The notes under the pieces: model-generated
Database searches by the model: none
Seen by the model: only the letters and a program-made list of their open reading frames with translations
Told to the model about the DNA's origin: nothing
Shown: piece after piece, positions 13,608 to 22,329 of the stretch
How positions within the stretch are numbered: position 1 is the first letter of the stretch
Layout: each line of letters starts with the position of its first letter
Translations under genes and position numbers: made by a program
Assembly (NCBI GenBank): GCA_036266155.1
Contig: DATANR010000447.1
Location: 1-23,032, forward strand
Direction: 5' to 3'
Length of the DNA: 23,032 nucleotides
DNA from: SIAJ01 sp036266155
Lineage (GTDB): Bacteria; Planctomycetota; Planctomycetia; Gemmatales; Gemmataceae

Positions 13608-14576
13608 TCACTTATCCGTCGGCGGCGACAGAAGCTGAACCATCCCTTTGCCCGATGCATCGCCGACCAGGAAATACGTCTCTGCGTTGCCGAATTCGTG
13701 GTGCCCGTGCGTCGGGTTCGGTGATTCCTTGGCCGGGCGCACGAAGTCGTGTGTCGGGACGAACAGCACGTTGCCCTTGAACTCGGGCCGTGATGCCGCC
13801 GCAGCCTGGGCTTTCCGCAGCGTTGCCCATTCGCCGGGCGCTTCGACCCACGGGCCGGTCAATTCACCAACGACGACCGGCAACTTGGGCGAATCGAATT
13901 CCTTGCGCACGTCCCTAATGAGGTTCACCAGGTTCTGTTCGTATTCAGGAACGGCCTTCTTCGGATCGACGCCGTCGTTCCATCCGTGGTACCACACGAA
14001 CCCGGCGAGTTCGTAGCCTTGCCCGGCATATGACGGGAAGTCGGTCTTTAAGTTTGCGAGCGCTTCGCGAATTTCGGCGATCATCTTTGTGTAATAGGGC
14101 CCGACCGTGCCGCCGGAACTCGGCGGTCGGAAGTCCACATACAAACTCTTGCCGCCCCACGCGGTCTTGATGAGCAGCACCTGATTGGTGAAATGGTCGC
14201 CGACGACGTGGCCGAACTGCAATTCGGGCCCGAAGTGGTGATTGCCGCCGTAGACGGCGAAGCCGATCGTCAACGGCCCTTTGAGGAGCGGTTGCTTTTC
14301 ACGTTGATAACGTACCCACACATCATCGCGGACCGTCCACGTGCCTTTGTCGGTTCGAAGATGTTTGACAAGTGGCGCCTTGGCGGGATCGTTCAGCAGC
14401 GCCTTCAGCGTCCCCTTGCCGCCGTTGTAGTCCTTGCCTTCGAGGTCCGCGACGGCCTGGCCTTCCATGTTCGACTGGCCCGCGAGAATGAACACCTTCA
14501 CTTTCGGCGGATCGGCCGCGGGCAGCAAGCCAGCGATGAAGAATGCACAACCGAGTGCGAGCCGGAACGACGTCAT
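13608..14576 (-). CDS. Sialate O-acetylesterase-type carbohydrate esterase, exported
   Basis: SGNH-type esterase of the SASA domain (carbohydrate esterase family 6-like), expected to remove acetyl groups from sugars outside the cytoplasm. I chose ATG 14576, preceded by AAAGG at about 7-8 nt; a GTG at 14591 overlapping the upstream stop would add five residues but has no ribosome site. Residues 1-21 are a signal peptide (LALGCAFFIAGLLPAA). Ser35 in FILAGQSNMEG (29-39) is the predicted nucleophile. Further blocks: a GPELQFGHVVGD segment, LLIKTAWGGKSL, GFVWYHGWNDG, KLPVVVGELTG, and a C-terminal GHHEFGNAETYFLVGDA with the probable catalytic His. 322 residues. Third gene of the DUF1553-DUF1501-esterase operon. 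Confidence 0.88.
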   Translation of the reverse strand: MTSFRLALGCAFFIAGLLPAADPPKVKVFILAGQSNMEGQAVADLEGKDYNGGKGTLKALLNDPAKAPLVKHLRTDKGTWTVRDDVWVRYQREKQPLLKGPLTIGFAVYGGNHHFGPELQFGHVVGDHFTNQVLLIKTAWGGKSLYVDFRPPSSGGTVGPYYTKMIAEIREALANLKTDFPSYAGQGYELAGFVWYHGWNDGVDPKKAVPEYEQNLVNLIRDVRKEFDSPKLPVVVGELTGPWVEAPGEWATLRKAQAAAASRPEFKGNVLFVPTHDFVRPAKESPNPTHGHHEFGNAETYFLVGDASGKGMVQLLSPPTDK

Positions 14577-14587
14577 GGATTTACCTT

Positions 14588-15997
14588 TCACGCCAGAATG
14601 TCGCGCACGACTTTGCCGTGAACATCGGTGAGGCGATAGTCGCGGCCGCCGAAACGGTAAGTGAGTTTTTCGTGATCGAGGCCCATCAAGTGCAGGATCG
14701 TCGCGTGCAAGTCGTGGACGTGCACCTTCTCCTCCATCGCGAACCAGCCAAATTCATCGGTTGATCCGTAAGCCATGCCGCCCTTGATTCCGCCGCCGGC
14801 TAGCCACATGGAGAAACCGAACGGATGATGCTCGCGGCCGTTGTTGCCCTCGGCCGTGGGCGTGCGGCCGAATTCACCGCCCCAGAGGACGAGCGTGTCG
14901 TCGAGCAGCCCGCGGGCCTTCAAATCGGTCAGGAGCGCGGCAATCGGCTGATCGACCGCCTGGCAGCGCTTGGGCAGATTCTCGCGCAGCCCGCTGTGCT
15001 GGTCCCAGGCGTTGTTCGCCGGCGCGTCGAAGAGCTGCACGAAACGGACGCCGCGTTCGAGCAGCCGGCGACCCATCAAGCACTGCCGGCCGAACATGTC
15101 GGTCGCGGCAGAATCAATGCCGTAGCGCGCACGAACCTTGACGCTCTCGCGTGCGATGTCGAACGCCTCGGGCGCCTCCTTCTGCATGCGAAACGCCAGT
15201 TCGAATGAGACGATGCGAGCATCGAGCTGGCTATCATTCGGATGTTCGCGCTTGTGGATTTCGTTGAATTGCCGCAGCGCATCGAGCTTGTCGCGCTGCT
15301 CGTTCGACGCGCCCGAACCGGTGTGCAGGTTGGCGATCGGGTTGTTCAAATCGCGGACGAGCGTCCCCTGGTAGGCGCTCGGCAAGAAGCTGGAGTTCCA
15401 AAGCTGCGCCCCCTGGAAGACCTCAGCGGGGCTGACGACGACGAAGCCTGGCAGGTTCTGATTCTGGGTGCCGAGGCCGTATACCAGCCACGACCCCATG
15501 CTCGGCCGCGAGAACGCCTGCTCGCCAGTGCACATCTGGAGCGCGGCGCCGGTGTGGTTGATGTTGTCCGCGTACATCGACCGGATCACGCAGATGTCGT
15601 CGATGCACGCGGCGACATGGGGGAACAACTCGCTGACTTCGACGCCGGATTGACCGTGCTTGCGGAACTTCCACGGCGACGCGAGCAGGTTGCCGGTCTT
15701 GGTGCGCTCGAGCTTCGGCTTTTCGAACGGCAGCGGCTTGCCATTGTCAGTGGCGAGTCGCGGCTTCGGATCGAAGAGGTCGACGTGCGACGGTCCGCCG
15801 GGCATGTAAAGGAAGATGACGCGCTTGGCCCGCGGTGCGAAATGCGGTTGGCGCACTGCGTAAGGGTTTGCAGCACGATCTGCTTCCGCGGATCGCTTCT
15901 CCTCGGCCGTGAGCAGGTCGGCCAGCGCCAACAAGCCGAAGCCCGTGCCAGCCCTGGCAAGCATCGAGCGTCGGGAACAGCGAAACGCTGGGTTCAT
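14588..15997 (-). CDS. Tat-exported DUF1501 protein, operon partner of DUF1553 protein
   Basis: Start placed at ATG 15997 (MNPAFRCSRRSMLARAG), which yields a twin-arginine signal (SRRSML) and avoids running into the upstream gene; the frame could extend to 16039. 469 residues. DUF1501 landmarks: VIFLYMPGGPSHVDLFDPKP, a DDICVIRSMYADNINHTGAALQM segment, RPSMGSWLVYGLG, GRQCLMGRRLLERGVRFVQLF with WDQHSG, LVLWGGEFGRTPTAEGNNGREHH, and a C-terminal HVHDLHATILHLMGLDHEKLTYRF. This longer subtype typically follows a DUF1553 gene in planctomycetes, as here (11 nt gap). It differs in length and motifs from the solitary copy at 12221-13546. The substrate is unknown; the phosphatase/sulfatase-like fold is family knowledge. 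Confidence 0.92.
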   Translation of the reverse strand: MNPAFRCSRRSMLARAGTGFGLLALADLLTAEEKRSAEADRAANPYAVRQPHFAPRAKRVIFLYMPGGPSHVDLFDPKPRLATDNGKPLPFEKPKLERTKTGNLLASPWKFRKHGQSGVEVSELFPHVAACIDDICVIRSMYADNINHTGAALQMCTGEQAFSRPSMGSWLVYGLGTQNQNLPGFVVVSPAEVFQGAQLWNSSFLPSAYQGTLVRDLNNPIANLHTGSGASNEQRDKLDALRQFNEIHKREHPNDSQLDARIVSFELAFRMQKEAPEAFDIARESVKVRARYGIDSAATDMFGRQCLMGRRLLERGVRFVQLFDAPANNAWDQHSGLRENLPKRCQAVDQPIAALLTDLKARGLLDDTLVLWGGEFGRTPTAEGNNGREHHPFGFSMWLAGGGIKGGMAYGSTDEFGWFAMEEKVHVHDLHATILHLMGLDHEKLTYRFGGRDYRLTDVHGKVVRDILA

Positions 15998-16008
15998 GTC
16001 GATGCCAT

Positions 16009-18345
16009 CTAATCCAGGTAAACGAATTCGTTGCTGCACAAAAGCACGTGCGCGAGGTCACGCCAGACGCTTGCCGGTCCATCCTTGTGCGGCTTGGTCA
16101 GCATTTGGAGCGCGATCATCATTTCCTCCCCCGTCGCCGGACGTGCGAACACGAGTCGGAAGAGATGCTGGATGCCAGCGGTCTCGTCCTTCGGTCCGGT
16201 CGGCCTCACGCGATCCGCCAAGTGCTGCGCCTGTGACCGCACGAAGTCGTGGTTGAGCAGAAACAGCGCTTGCGGCGCCACCGTGCTCACGTCGCGTTTC
16301 TCGACGGCCGCATCGGGGTTGGCCGCGTCGAACAGCGTCGCGAAATTGCTGCGGTCCCAGCGGGCCGTCTGCACGTAGAGCGAGCGGCAGGGTACGTTCA
16401 GGTCGTGGGTCGCCGGCCCGAGCGGAGTCGCGTCGAGCCGACCGGCGACCATCAACATGGAATCGCGGATCGCCTCGGCCTCCAATCGACGCGGCGTGAA
16501 GCGGCCGAGCCAGCGATTTTCGGGATCGCGTGCGATCGCTTCTGCGGGCGCCACGCTCGATTGTTGATACGTGGCCGACAGTAGAATCCGCCGATGCAGT
16601 TTTTTCAACGACCAGCCGTCTTCGACGAATTTGGTCGCCAGCCAGTCCAGCAACTCGGGATGGGTCGGCGGCTCGGAAAGCAAGCCAAAGTTGTTCGCCG
16701 TGCGAACCAGGCCCGTGCCAAAATGACCCTGCCAAATGCGATTGACGATGACGCGAGCCGTCAGCGGATTGCCCTTCGACGCAACCCAGTTGGCCAGCTC
16801 AAGACGGCCGCTGCCGCTCGCGATCTTTGGTTGTTGACGACCCGCGAAGAAAGTTGGCATCCCACGCGGGACTATTGGTCCAAGGCGCGTGTAGCTGCCG
16901 CGGATGTGCAATGGCACGTCTTGAATCTTCGGGAACAACCCGCCGGGAACGCCGCCCTCGCTGACGGCGAGTGTCAGCGGTTCGAGCGGCAGTTCTTTTT
17001 GTAGCCGGTCGCGTTCCTCGACCAACGCCTTGTGCTTGGGGTCATCTGGGGCGGACTTGGGAGACTTCGGGTCAGTGCCCGCGAGCTTCGCGTTCAAATC
17101 GGCGATCTTCTTCAATTGTGCGGCTCGTTTCTCGGCCGCTTCTTTCGACAACAATGAACGGCGCTGAAGCGTCATCTCGCCGCCCTTGGTGCCGAGTTCG
17201 GCCAACATGCGCGTGCTGTAGAAGATGCCCGCGAGAGCGTAGTAATCGGTCTGTGCGATCGGGTCGAACTTGTGATCGTGGCAACGGGCGCAGCCGAGCG
17301 TCAGGCCCATGAACGCCTTGCCGACGGTGTCGATTTGATCGTCGACCATGTCGCTGACCATCTTCTCCTTGTCCGCGTCGCCGCGATCCCAGGCGCCGTT
17401 GACGAGGAAGGTCGTGGCGATCAGACCATCGGCATCAGGCTGCTGGCCATCGGGCGCAGGCAACAAATCGCCGGCGATCTGGTGGCGGATGAACCTATCG
17501 AATGGCAGATCGCGATTGAACGATTGCACGACCCAGTCGCGAAAGCGCCATGCTTCGAGTGGCTCGCAAACCGGATTGCGGGCCTTCGGATTGCCATCGT
17601 GGTAGTCGGCATAGCGCACGACATCGAGCCAGTGCCGCGCCCAGCGCTGCCCGTAGGCCGGCGACGCCAATAGGCGATCAACGACCTTCTCGATTGCATT
17701 CGACGATTGGTCGGCCCCGGAGGCGTCGACCTCTTCGGGAGTCGGTGGCAGGCCGGTCACGTCGAGCGTCATTCGCCGAAGAAGGGTTCGCCGATCCGCG
17801 GCCGGCGCCGGTACGATCGATCGCTTCTCCAATTCCGCGAGAATGAACCGATCGATGTCGGTCCGCAGCCAAGCCTCGTTCGCCACCGCGGGTACGGTCG
17901 TCGTCTTTGGTGGCTGAAATGCCCACCAGCGACGCTGTTTCTCGGACGCTTCCAAAGTGGTCGATTTGCTCGAGTCCGGCCATACGGCGCCGTTGGCAAT
18001 CCAGAGCGTGAGCCTTTCGATATCCTTCGCCGCGAGCTTCGTCTTTGGCGGCATCTTCAATTCGCCGGTCTGGTTCACCGCCTTTAGGAGCAGGCTGTCA
18101 GCGGGTTTGCCCGGCACGATCGCCGGGCCGGTCGCGCCGCCGGCCAGCAACGCTTGTCGCGAGTCGAGCCGCAATCCTCCGGACTGTTTCGCGGGGCCAT
18201 GGCACTTGAGGCACTGGTCGATCAAAAGTGGTCGGATGTGCTTCTCAAAGTCGTCGTCGGCGCTCGCGACTGCGCAAACGATCCCTGCCGTGAGTAGCGC
18301 CCAACACCAGCGCATCGACTGACCCCAGGTTTTTTGCAACGACAT
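16009..18345 (-). CDS. PSCyt1-DUF1549-DUF1553 cytochrome-type protein
   Basis: A 778-residue exported protein from ATG 18345; a TTG two codons earlier and ATG 18315 are alternatives, the last giving a more compact signal peptide. After the signal (RWCWALLTAGIVCAVASA) comes a PSCyt1 cytochrome-like domain with CLKCH (residues 45-49) and a distal MPP motif (KMPPKTKL) that may supply an axial Met. Next is DUF1549 (about 135-380) with LLRRMTLDVTGLPPTPEEV, RWARHWLDVVRYADYHDG and a second heme-type motif CARCH (352-356) in LGCARCHDHKFDPI. A charged, coiled-coil-like insert (about 390-455) leads to DUF1553 (about 515-778) with NPLTARVIVNRIWQGHFGTGLV, HPELLDWLA, RRLEAEAIRDSML and CSNEFVYLD. First gene of the operon with DUF1501 and the esterase. 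Probably periplasmic/paryphoplasmic and redox-active; its reaction is not established. Confidence 0.93.
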   Translation of the reverse strand: MSLQKTWGQSMRWCWALLTAGIVCAVASADDDFEKHIRPLLIDQCLKCHGPAKQSGGLRLDSRQALLAGGATGPAIVPGKPADSLLLKAVNQTGELKMPPKTKLAAKDIERLTLWIANGAVWPDSSKSTTLEASEKQRRWWAFQPPKTTTVPAVANEAWLRTDIDRFILAELEKRSIVPAPAADRRTLLRRMTLDVTGLPPTPEEVDASGADQSSNAIEKVVDRLLASPAYGQRWARHWLDVVRYADYHDGNPKARNPVCEPLEAWRFRDWVVQSFNRDLPFDRFIRHQIAGDLLPAPDGQQPDADGLIATTFLVNGAWDRGDADKEKMVSDMVDDQIDTVGKAFMGLTLGCARCHDHKFDPIAQTDYYALAGIFYSTRMLAELGTKGGEMTLQRRSLLSKEAAEKRAAQLKKIADLNAKLAGTDPKSPKSAPDDPKHKALVEERDRLQKELPLEPLTLAVSEGGVPGGLFPKIQDVPLHIRGSYTRLGPIVPRGMPTFFAGRQQPKIASGSGRLELANWVASKGNPLTARVIVNRIWQGHFGTGLVRTANNFGLLSEPPTHPELLDWLATKFVEDGWSLKKLHRRILLSATYQQSSVAPAEAIARDPENRWLGRFTPRRLEAEAIRDSMLMVAGRLDATPLGPATHDLNVPCRSLYVQTARWDRSNFATLFDAANPDAAVEKRDVSTVAPQALFLLNHDFVRSQAQHLADRVRPTGPKDETAGIQHLFRLVFARPATGEEMMIALQMLTKPHKDGPASVWRDLAHVLLCSNEFVYLD

Positions 18346-18436
18346 TGTCAAGGTAGTGTCGCACGACGCGCAAGGAAACGCGGAGGATTAAGGAAATAAA
18401 CCACGGATCACGCTGAAGGCACGAATTAGTTGCAGA

Positions 18437-19582
18437 TCAATTCTGAAGCATGATGCAAGACGGGCTCGGCTGTTTGATCGGCTCGCTGGGCGCTTTCAAC
18501 TTGCCGGTCTTGGCGTCGATCTTGAACACTGCCACATTGTTCCCCGGCATGTTCGCACAGAGTAGCCAGCCGCCGTCGGCGGTGATCGCCAGGTTCTGCG
18601 GCCCCTTCCCGAGGCTCGGTTCGATGGCGCCGAGCGACAGCCGGCCATCGTCTTCGATCTTGTACGCCGCAATGCTATCATGCCCCCGGTTCGTCCCGTA
18701 CAGGTGCTGCCCGTCCGGCGTGATCTTCAGGTCGGCACAGTAGCTGGTGCCCGCGAAATCTTTCGGGAGCGTTGATATCGACTGCTTTTCTGTCAGGGCC
18801 CCCGAGCCCGCTTCGTAATCGAAAACGGTGACCGAATTTAGCAGTTCGTTGATGACGTAGGCTCGTTTCCCATTCGGGTGAAACGTGAGGTGTCGCGGGC
18901 CGGCCCCGGCGGGAGCTTTTGAGAGTGGCGGCTTGTTCGGCGTTAGTGTGGCCGTAGCCGCGTCAAGCTTGTAGCAGAGAATCTGATCCGTCCCGAGGTC
19001 GGCGGCAAACGCGTACTTGTTGTCCGGGCTGACGACGATGCTGTGCGCGTGCGGCTCCTTCTGCCGCTTTGGGTTCACGCTTGAGCCTGCGTGCTGAAAG
19101 AAGGACGCCGGTTCGCCGAGCGATCCATCGGCCTTGACTGGGAAAGCGGCCACGCTACCCGAAGCATAGTTCGCCACGAGCACGGTCTTCCCGATCTTGT
19201 CGACATCCAGGTAACACGAGGCCGTGCCCTGAGACGTCTGGCGATTGAGCAACTTCAATTCGCCACTCCGGCCGACGACCTCGTATGCGGCCACCTGCTC
19301 GTTATCCTTTCCGCCAAACTGCTTGGCGTGGATCGAGTACAAAGTTTTCTTGTCCGGAGACAGCGCCAGGAAGAAAGGATTCTCCACGCCGGACGTGCGG
19401 TGGATCGCTTTGAGTTGACCCGCCTTGGCGTCGAACTCGTAGGCGTTGATGCCGCCCTTCTCGCCGGGTGCAAACGATGTGACAAAGACAATCGGGTCGC
19501 TCGCCGGAGCGGTGGCCGGAGCAACGGTCATGCTGAAGGCTGCCACGGCGAGTGCCAGTGTGCGCTGCCTGTCGGTGGACAT
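18437..19582 (-). CDS. Exported lactonase-family beta-propeller (6-phosphogluconolactonase-like)
   Basis: 381 residues with a signal peptide (LALAVAAFSMTVAPATAPA, ending near 27). AAGGAG lies 8 nt before the ATG. The remainder is a seven-bladed propeller of the YbhE/lactonase type: repeated units ending in (S/T)PD.K..Y, such as LALSPDKKTLYSIHA, VVSPDNKYAFAADLG, TFHPNGKRAYVINE, KITPDGQHLYGTNRG and AITADGGWLLCANM. Conserved ...EPHAHS (metal/substrate His pair) and GPRHLTFHPNGK motifs are present. Cytoplasmic relatives hydrolyse 6-phosphogluconolactone, but the export signal makes a pentose phosphate role unlikely; a sugar-lactone hydrolase outside the cytoplasm is a better guess. It lies 65 nt after the serine hydrolase gene on the same strand and may be cotranscribed with it. 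Confidence 0.88.
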   Translation of the reverse strand: MSTDRQRTLALAVAAFSMTVAPATAPASDPIVFVTSFAPGEKGGINAYEFDAKAGQLKAIHRTSGVENPFFLALSPDKKTLYSIHAKQFGGKDNEQVAAYEVVGRSGELKLLNRQTSQGTASCYLDVDKIGKTVLVANYASGSVAAFPVKADGSLGEPASFFQHAGSSVNPKRQKEPHAHSIVVSPDNKYAFAADLGTDQILCYKLDAATATLTPNKPPLSKAPAGAGPRHLTFHPNGKRAYVINELLNSVTVFDYEAGSGALTEKQSISTLPKDFAGTSYCADLKITPDGQHLYGTNRGHDSIAAYKIEDDGRLSLGAIEPSLGKGPQNLAITADGGWLLCANMPGNNVAVFKIDAKTGKLKAPSEPIKQPSPSCIMLQN

Positions 19583-19647
19583 CAGGGGTACTCCTTGTTG
19601 AGAACGACGTCAATTATCCGATCCGTCCCGGTTAGGGTGGCGGGATA

Positions 19648-20748
19648 TCATTGGGCGGCGGCCGCGGCGACACGCTCCCCCGCAACGTCGCGCGGATGAC
19701 GCCCCTCCACACGGCGCGGCAGCGACGTGAGTACCACGCAAATGGCCTCGCTCGCGGGGTCGGCCCAACAGAGCGTCCCCGTTGAGCCGGTATGACCAAA
19801 AGTGCGCTCAGAACAGCCGGCACTGCCAGAAGCTTTGCCGACGTTGAACCCCAATCCGCGCGGCGTGAATCCTTCCGGATTGTGGTTCTTGATCATCAAC
19901 CGCGCCGTTTCGGGTTTCACGACCTTGCCGCCAGCCCCCAAGAACTCAGCCAGAAACGCGGCGATGTCTGGCGCGGACGAATGGGTGCCTCCCCAGGGAG
20001 CGCCCAGCTTCCGCCAGTAGGGACTGTTCCAATTCCACTCATTGGATTTCGGATCGCCGCCGCCTGATTCGGGCGCGGCGCCTTCCATTTGGCAGGAGAC
20101 CATCTCTTCCAATTTGAACCGGCCAAGTCCTTGCGCCGAGTGCTTCATTCCCAGAGGCTGAAAAACGGTGCGCTCGACGAGTGTAAGAATGTCCGACCCG
20201 CTGACAAGTTCCGCAATCCGCGTGGCTAACAAGATCCCCATGCTTGAGTACTGGTAGCGTGTGCCAGGCGCGAAATCGAGGCGTGACCGAACGGCCTCCT
20301 TGGCGAATTCCGTTAGTGGCGTGTGCTGCTTGCGCAGGTCATGGTTGTTCGCCAACTGGTCGGGCAAGCCCGACGTGTGCGTCAGCAGGTGTTGAATGGT
20401 CACTGCGTCCCTACCGCCGTCCGTGAACGCGGGCAAGAACTTCTTCACGCGATCATCGAGCCGAAACTTGCCCTGGTCGAACAAACTCATGACGGCGGCC
20501 ACGTTGATCGGCTTCGAGATAGAACCGAGGAGGAACATCGCATCGTCCGAAACGGCCTTGCCGAAATGGCGCGTGAACAACTCCTGCCTCTGGACCACGT
20601 GCAATACGGCCGCGTCCACCTGCTTCGCTGCCGTGGCCCGCTCGACCACTTCGGCGGCGTCATCCCACCGCTCCTTGGGAGCGGCGGAAGAAGACTGCGA
20701 ACTGGTCGCGCAGGCCAGGGCTGTTCCAAGAAACGTGCGCCGCTTCAT
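19648..20748 (-). CDS. Tat-exported beta-lactamase-family serine hydrolase
   Basis: Start at ATG 20748, with GGAGG 9 nt upstream, gives MKRRTFLGTALACATSSQSSSA, a twin-arginine-like signal; the frame is open to 20814 without support. The 366-residue protein belongs to the class C beta-lactamase/penicillin-binding-protein/esterase superfamily: SxxK motif SISK (76-79, nucleophile Ser76 and Lys79), LLTHTSGLPDQL, Tyr-x-Ser motif YSS (166-168) in GTRYQYSSMG, and HTG (318-320) in FGHTGSTGT, the third motif. The family includes esterases and peptidases as well as beta-lactamases; sequence does not decide which, and antibiotic resistance should not be assumed. Divergent from the ceramidase-like gene. 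Confidence 0.9.
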   Translation of the reverse strand: MKRRTFLGTALACATSSQSSSAAPKERWDDAAEVVERATAAKQVDAAVLHVVQRQELFTRHFGKAVSDDAMFLLGSISKPINVAAVMSLFDQGKFRLDDRVKKFLPAFTDGGRDAVTIQHLLTHTSGLPDQLANNHDLRKQHTPLTEFAKEAVRSRLDFAPGTRYQYSSMGILLATRIAELVSGSDILTLVERTVFQPLGMKHSAQGLGRFKLEEMVSCQMEGAAPESGGGDPKSNEWNWNSPYWRKLGAPWGGTHSSAPDIAAFLAEFLGAGGKVVKPETARLMIKNHNPEGFTPRGLGFNVGKASGSAGCSERTFGHTGSTGTLCWADPASEAICVVLTSLPRRVEGRHPRDVAGERVAAAAAQ

Positions 20749-20912
20749 CGTGCCGATCCTCCGCGATGGGCTGGCGACGGGCCGACCGCTCCGACACCCG
20801 TCGTTGCCGATCATACGAGTTTTGTCGAAGCAGAAGGAATGCCGGGCACATAGAAAATGCCGTATTGGAATCGCCGTTCAGCCTCGTTCGAGCGCCTCTT
20901 TTGAGAATGTCA

Positions 20913-22298
20913 ATGAGACCACTCATCCTCTCCTTCGCGTTACTGCTAGCTGGCCTGAGCATCGTCCGCGCGGATGATCCACCACCGAAGGCGGCACTCC
21001 CGCCTCTCAAGGTTGCAAGGTTCGATGTGGACGCCACACCGCCGCTGGGCTCGGCGATGGCCTACGATCCAGTCAAGCGGCTCGACGAGTTGACCCTCCG
21101 TTGCCGCGGCATCGTGGTCATTGGCGCCGGCAAACCGATGGTTCTGTGTGCGGTCGATTGGATCGGTATCGCAAATGAGGGGCACGAGGAATTTTGCGAA
21201 CGCTTGGCGGAATCCGCCGGCACGACGCGCGAGCGTGTCGCGGTTCACACGCTGCATCAGCACGACGCACCAGGCTGCGATTTCACGGCCGAGCGCTTGA
21301 TTCGCGATCTTGGGTTGAAGGGTTTTGGTCGGCTCGAAGGCGGCTTCCATCGCGATGTGATTCTGCGGACGGCCAAGGCCATCCAGGCTGCGCTTGCGTC
21401 GGCCCAACCGGCCACACATTACGGCTGGGGCGTCGCGACGGTGAAGGAGGTTGCATCCAATCGCCGCATTCTCGGGCCAGACGGCAAGGTGCGCGCCGTT
21501 CGCTACACCGCAACGAAGGACCCGGCGCTACGAGCCGAGCCCGAAGGGGTGATTGATCCCGAAGTATCGCTACTTTCCTTTTGGAATGGCGATCGGCCAA
21601 TCGCGGTGCTGAGTTATTATGCCTGTCATCCGCAGAGTTATTACCGAACCGGGATTCCGAGCCCCGATTTCCCAGGCATCGCTCGATTCATTCGTGGGCA
21701 AGCCGTCCCAGACGCCCTGCACGTTCACTTCAACGGCGCCGGCGGCAACATCGGCGCCGGCAAATACAACGACGGCGCGAAAGAGAACCGCATGGTGCTG
21801 GCTCAGCGGTTGGCCGACGGAATGAAGCAAGCGTTGGCGGAAACGAAAAAGCAACCGCTCGTCGCCGCGGATTTTGGTTGGGAGACAGTCGCCGTCAAAC
21901 TCCCCGTTGCGCCCCATTTGAATCAGGAAGATCTGATCAAGGATCTGAAGACCGAGCCAGCCCGCGGCTACGTTTCCAAGGCAGATCAACTCGCCTGGGT
22001 CGTGCGTTGCAAAACGGGGCATGCGATCGATATCGCTTGTCTGCGGGTTGGCGAAGCTCGAGTCTTGCACATGCCAGGCGAACTGTTCGTCGAGTACCAA
22101 CTCGCGGCCAAGAAGATGCGCCCCGATTTGCATGTCGCGATGGCGGCCTACGGCGACTACGGACCGGCCTACATCGGCACAACCGTAGCCTATACCGAAG
22201 GCGGCTACGAAACCGGCAAAACCGCGAGCAACGTTGCACCCGAGGTCGAGCCGATTCTAATGGACGCCATGAAACAACTCTTGGGCAGTAAGAAATAG
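20913..22298 (+). CDS. Exported ceramidase-like protein
   Basis: I prefer ATG 20913 because GAGA (20903-20906) precedes it by 6 nt; ATG 20907 is two codons upstream. A signal peptide (RPLILSFALLLAGLSIVRA) is clear. The 461-residue product resembles the neutral/alkaline ceramidase N-terminal domain: KVARFDVDATPPLGSAMAYD near the mature N-terminus, VVIGAGKPMVLCAVDWIGI, a His cluster HTLHQHDAP (112, 115 and 117) where ceramidases have HTHSGP, and YYACHPQSYY with His239 as a likely second zinc ligand. Where ceramidases have the nucleophile-containing GD.SPN segment, this has GAGGNIGAGKYNDG, with no obvious Ser, so amide hydrolysis of ceramide is doubtful. MAAYGDYGPAYIGT and ATVAYTEGGYE-like blocks near the end match the family C-terminal active-site Tyr region. 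A truncated esterase gene follows 31 nt downstream. Confidence 0.82.
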   Translation: MRPLILSFALLLAGLSIVRADDPPPKAALPPLKVARFDVDATPPLGSAMAYDPVKRLDELTLRCRGIVVIGAGKPMVLCAVDWIGIANEGHEEFCERLAESAGTTRERVAVHTLHQHDAPGCDFTAERLIRDLGLKGFGRLEGGFHRDVILRTAKAIQAALASAQPATHYGWGVATVKEVASNRRILGPDGKVRAVRYTATKDPALRAEPEGVIDPEVSLLSFWNGDRPIAVLSYYACHPQSYYRTGIPSPDFPGIARFIRGQAVPDALHVHFNGAGGNIGAGKYNDGAKENRMVLAQRLADGMKQALAETKKQPLVAADFGWETVAVKLPVAPHLNQEDLIKDLKTEPARGYVSKADQLAWVVRCKTGHAIDIACLRVGEARVLHMPGELFVEYQLAAKKMRPDLHVAMAAYGDYGPAYIGTTVAYTEGGYETGKTASNVAPEVEPILMDAMKQLLGSKK

Positions 22299-22329
22299 CC
22301 AGAGCCAACTCTGTCTAGGAGCCTCACGT

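Noticed and set aside
19648..20748. Antibiotic-resistance beta-lactamase
   Set aside because: SxxK, YxS and HTG motifs are shared with esterases and peptidases of the superfamily; nothing specific to beta-lactam hydrolysis is seen.
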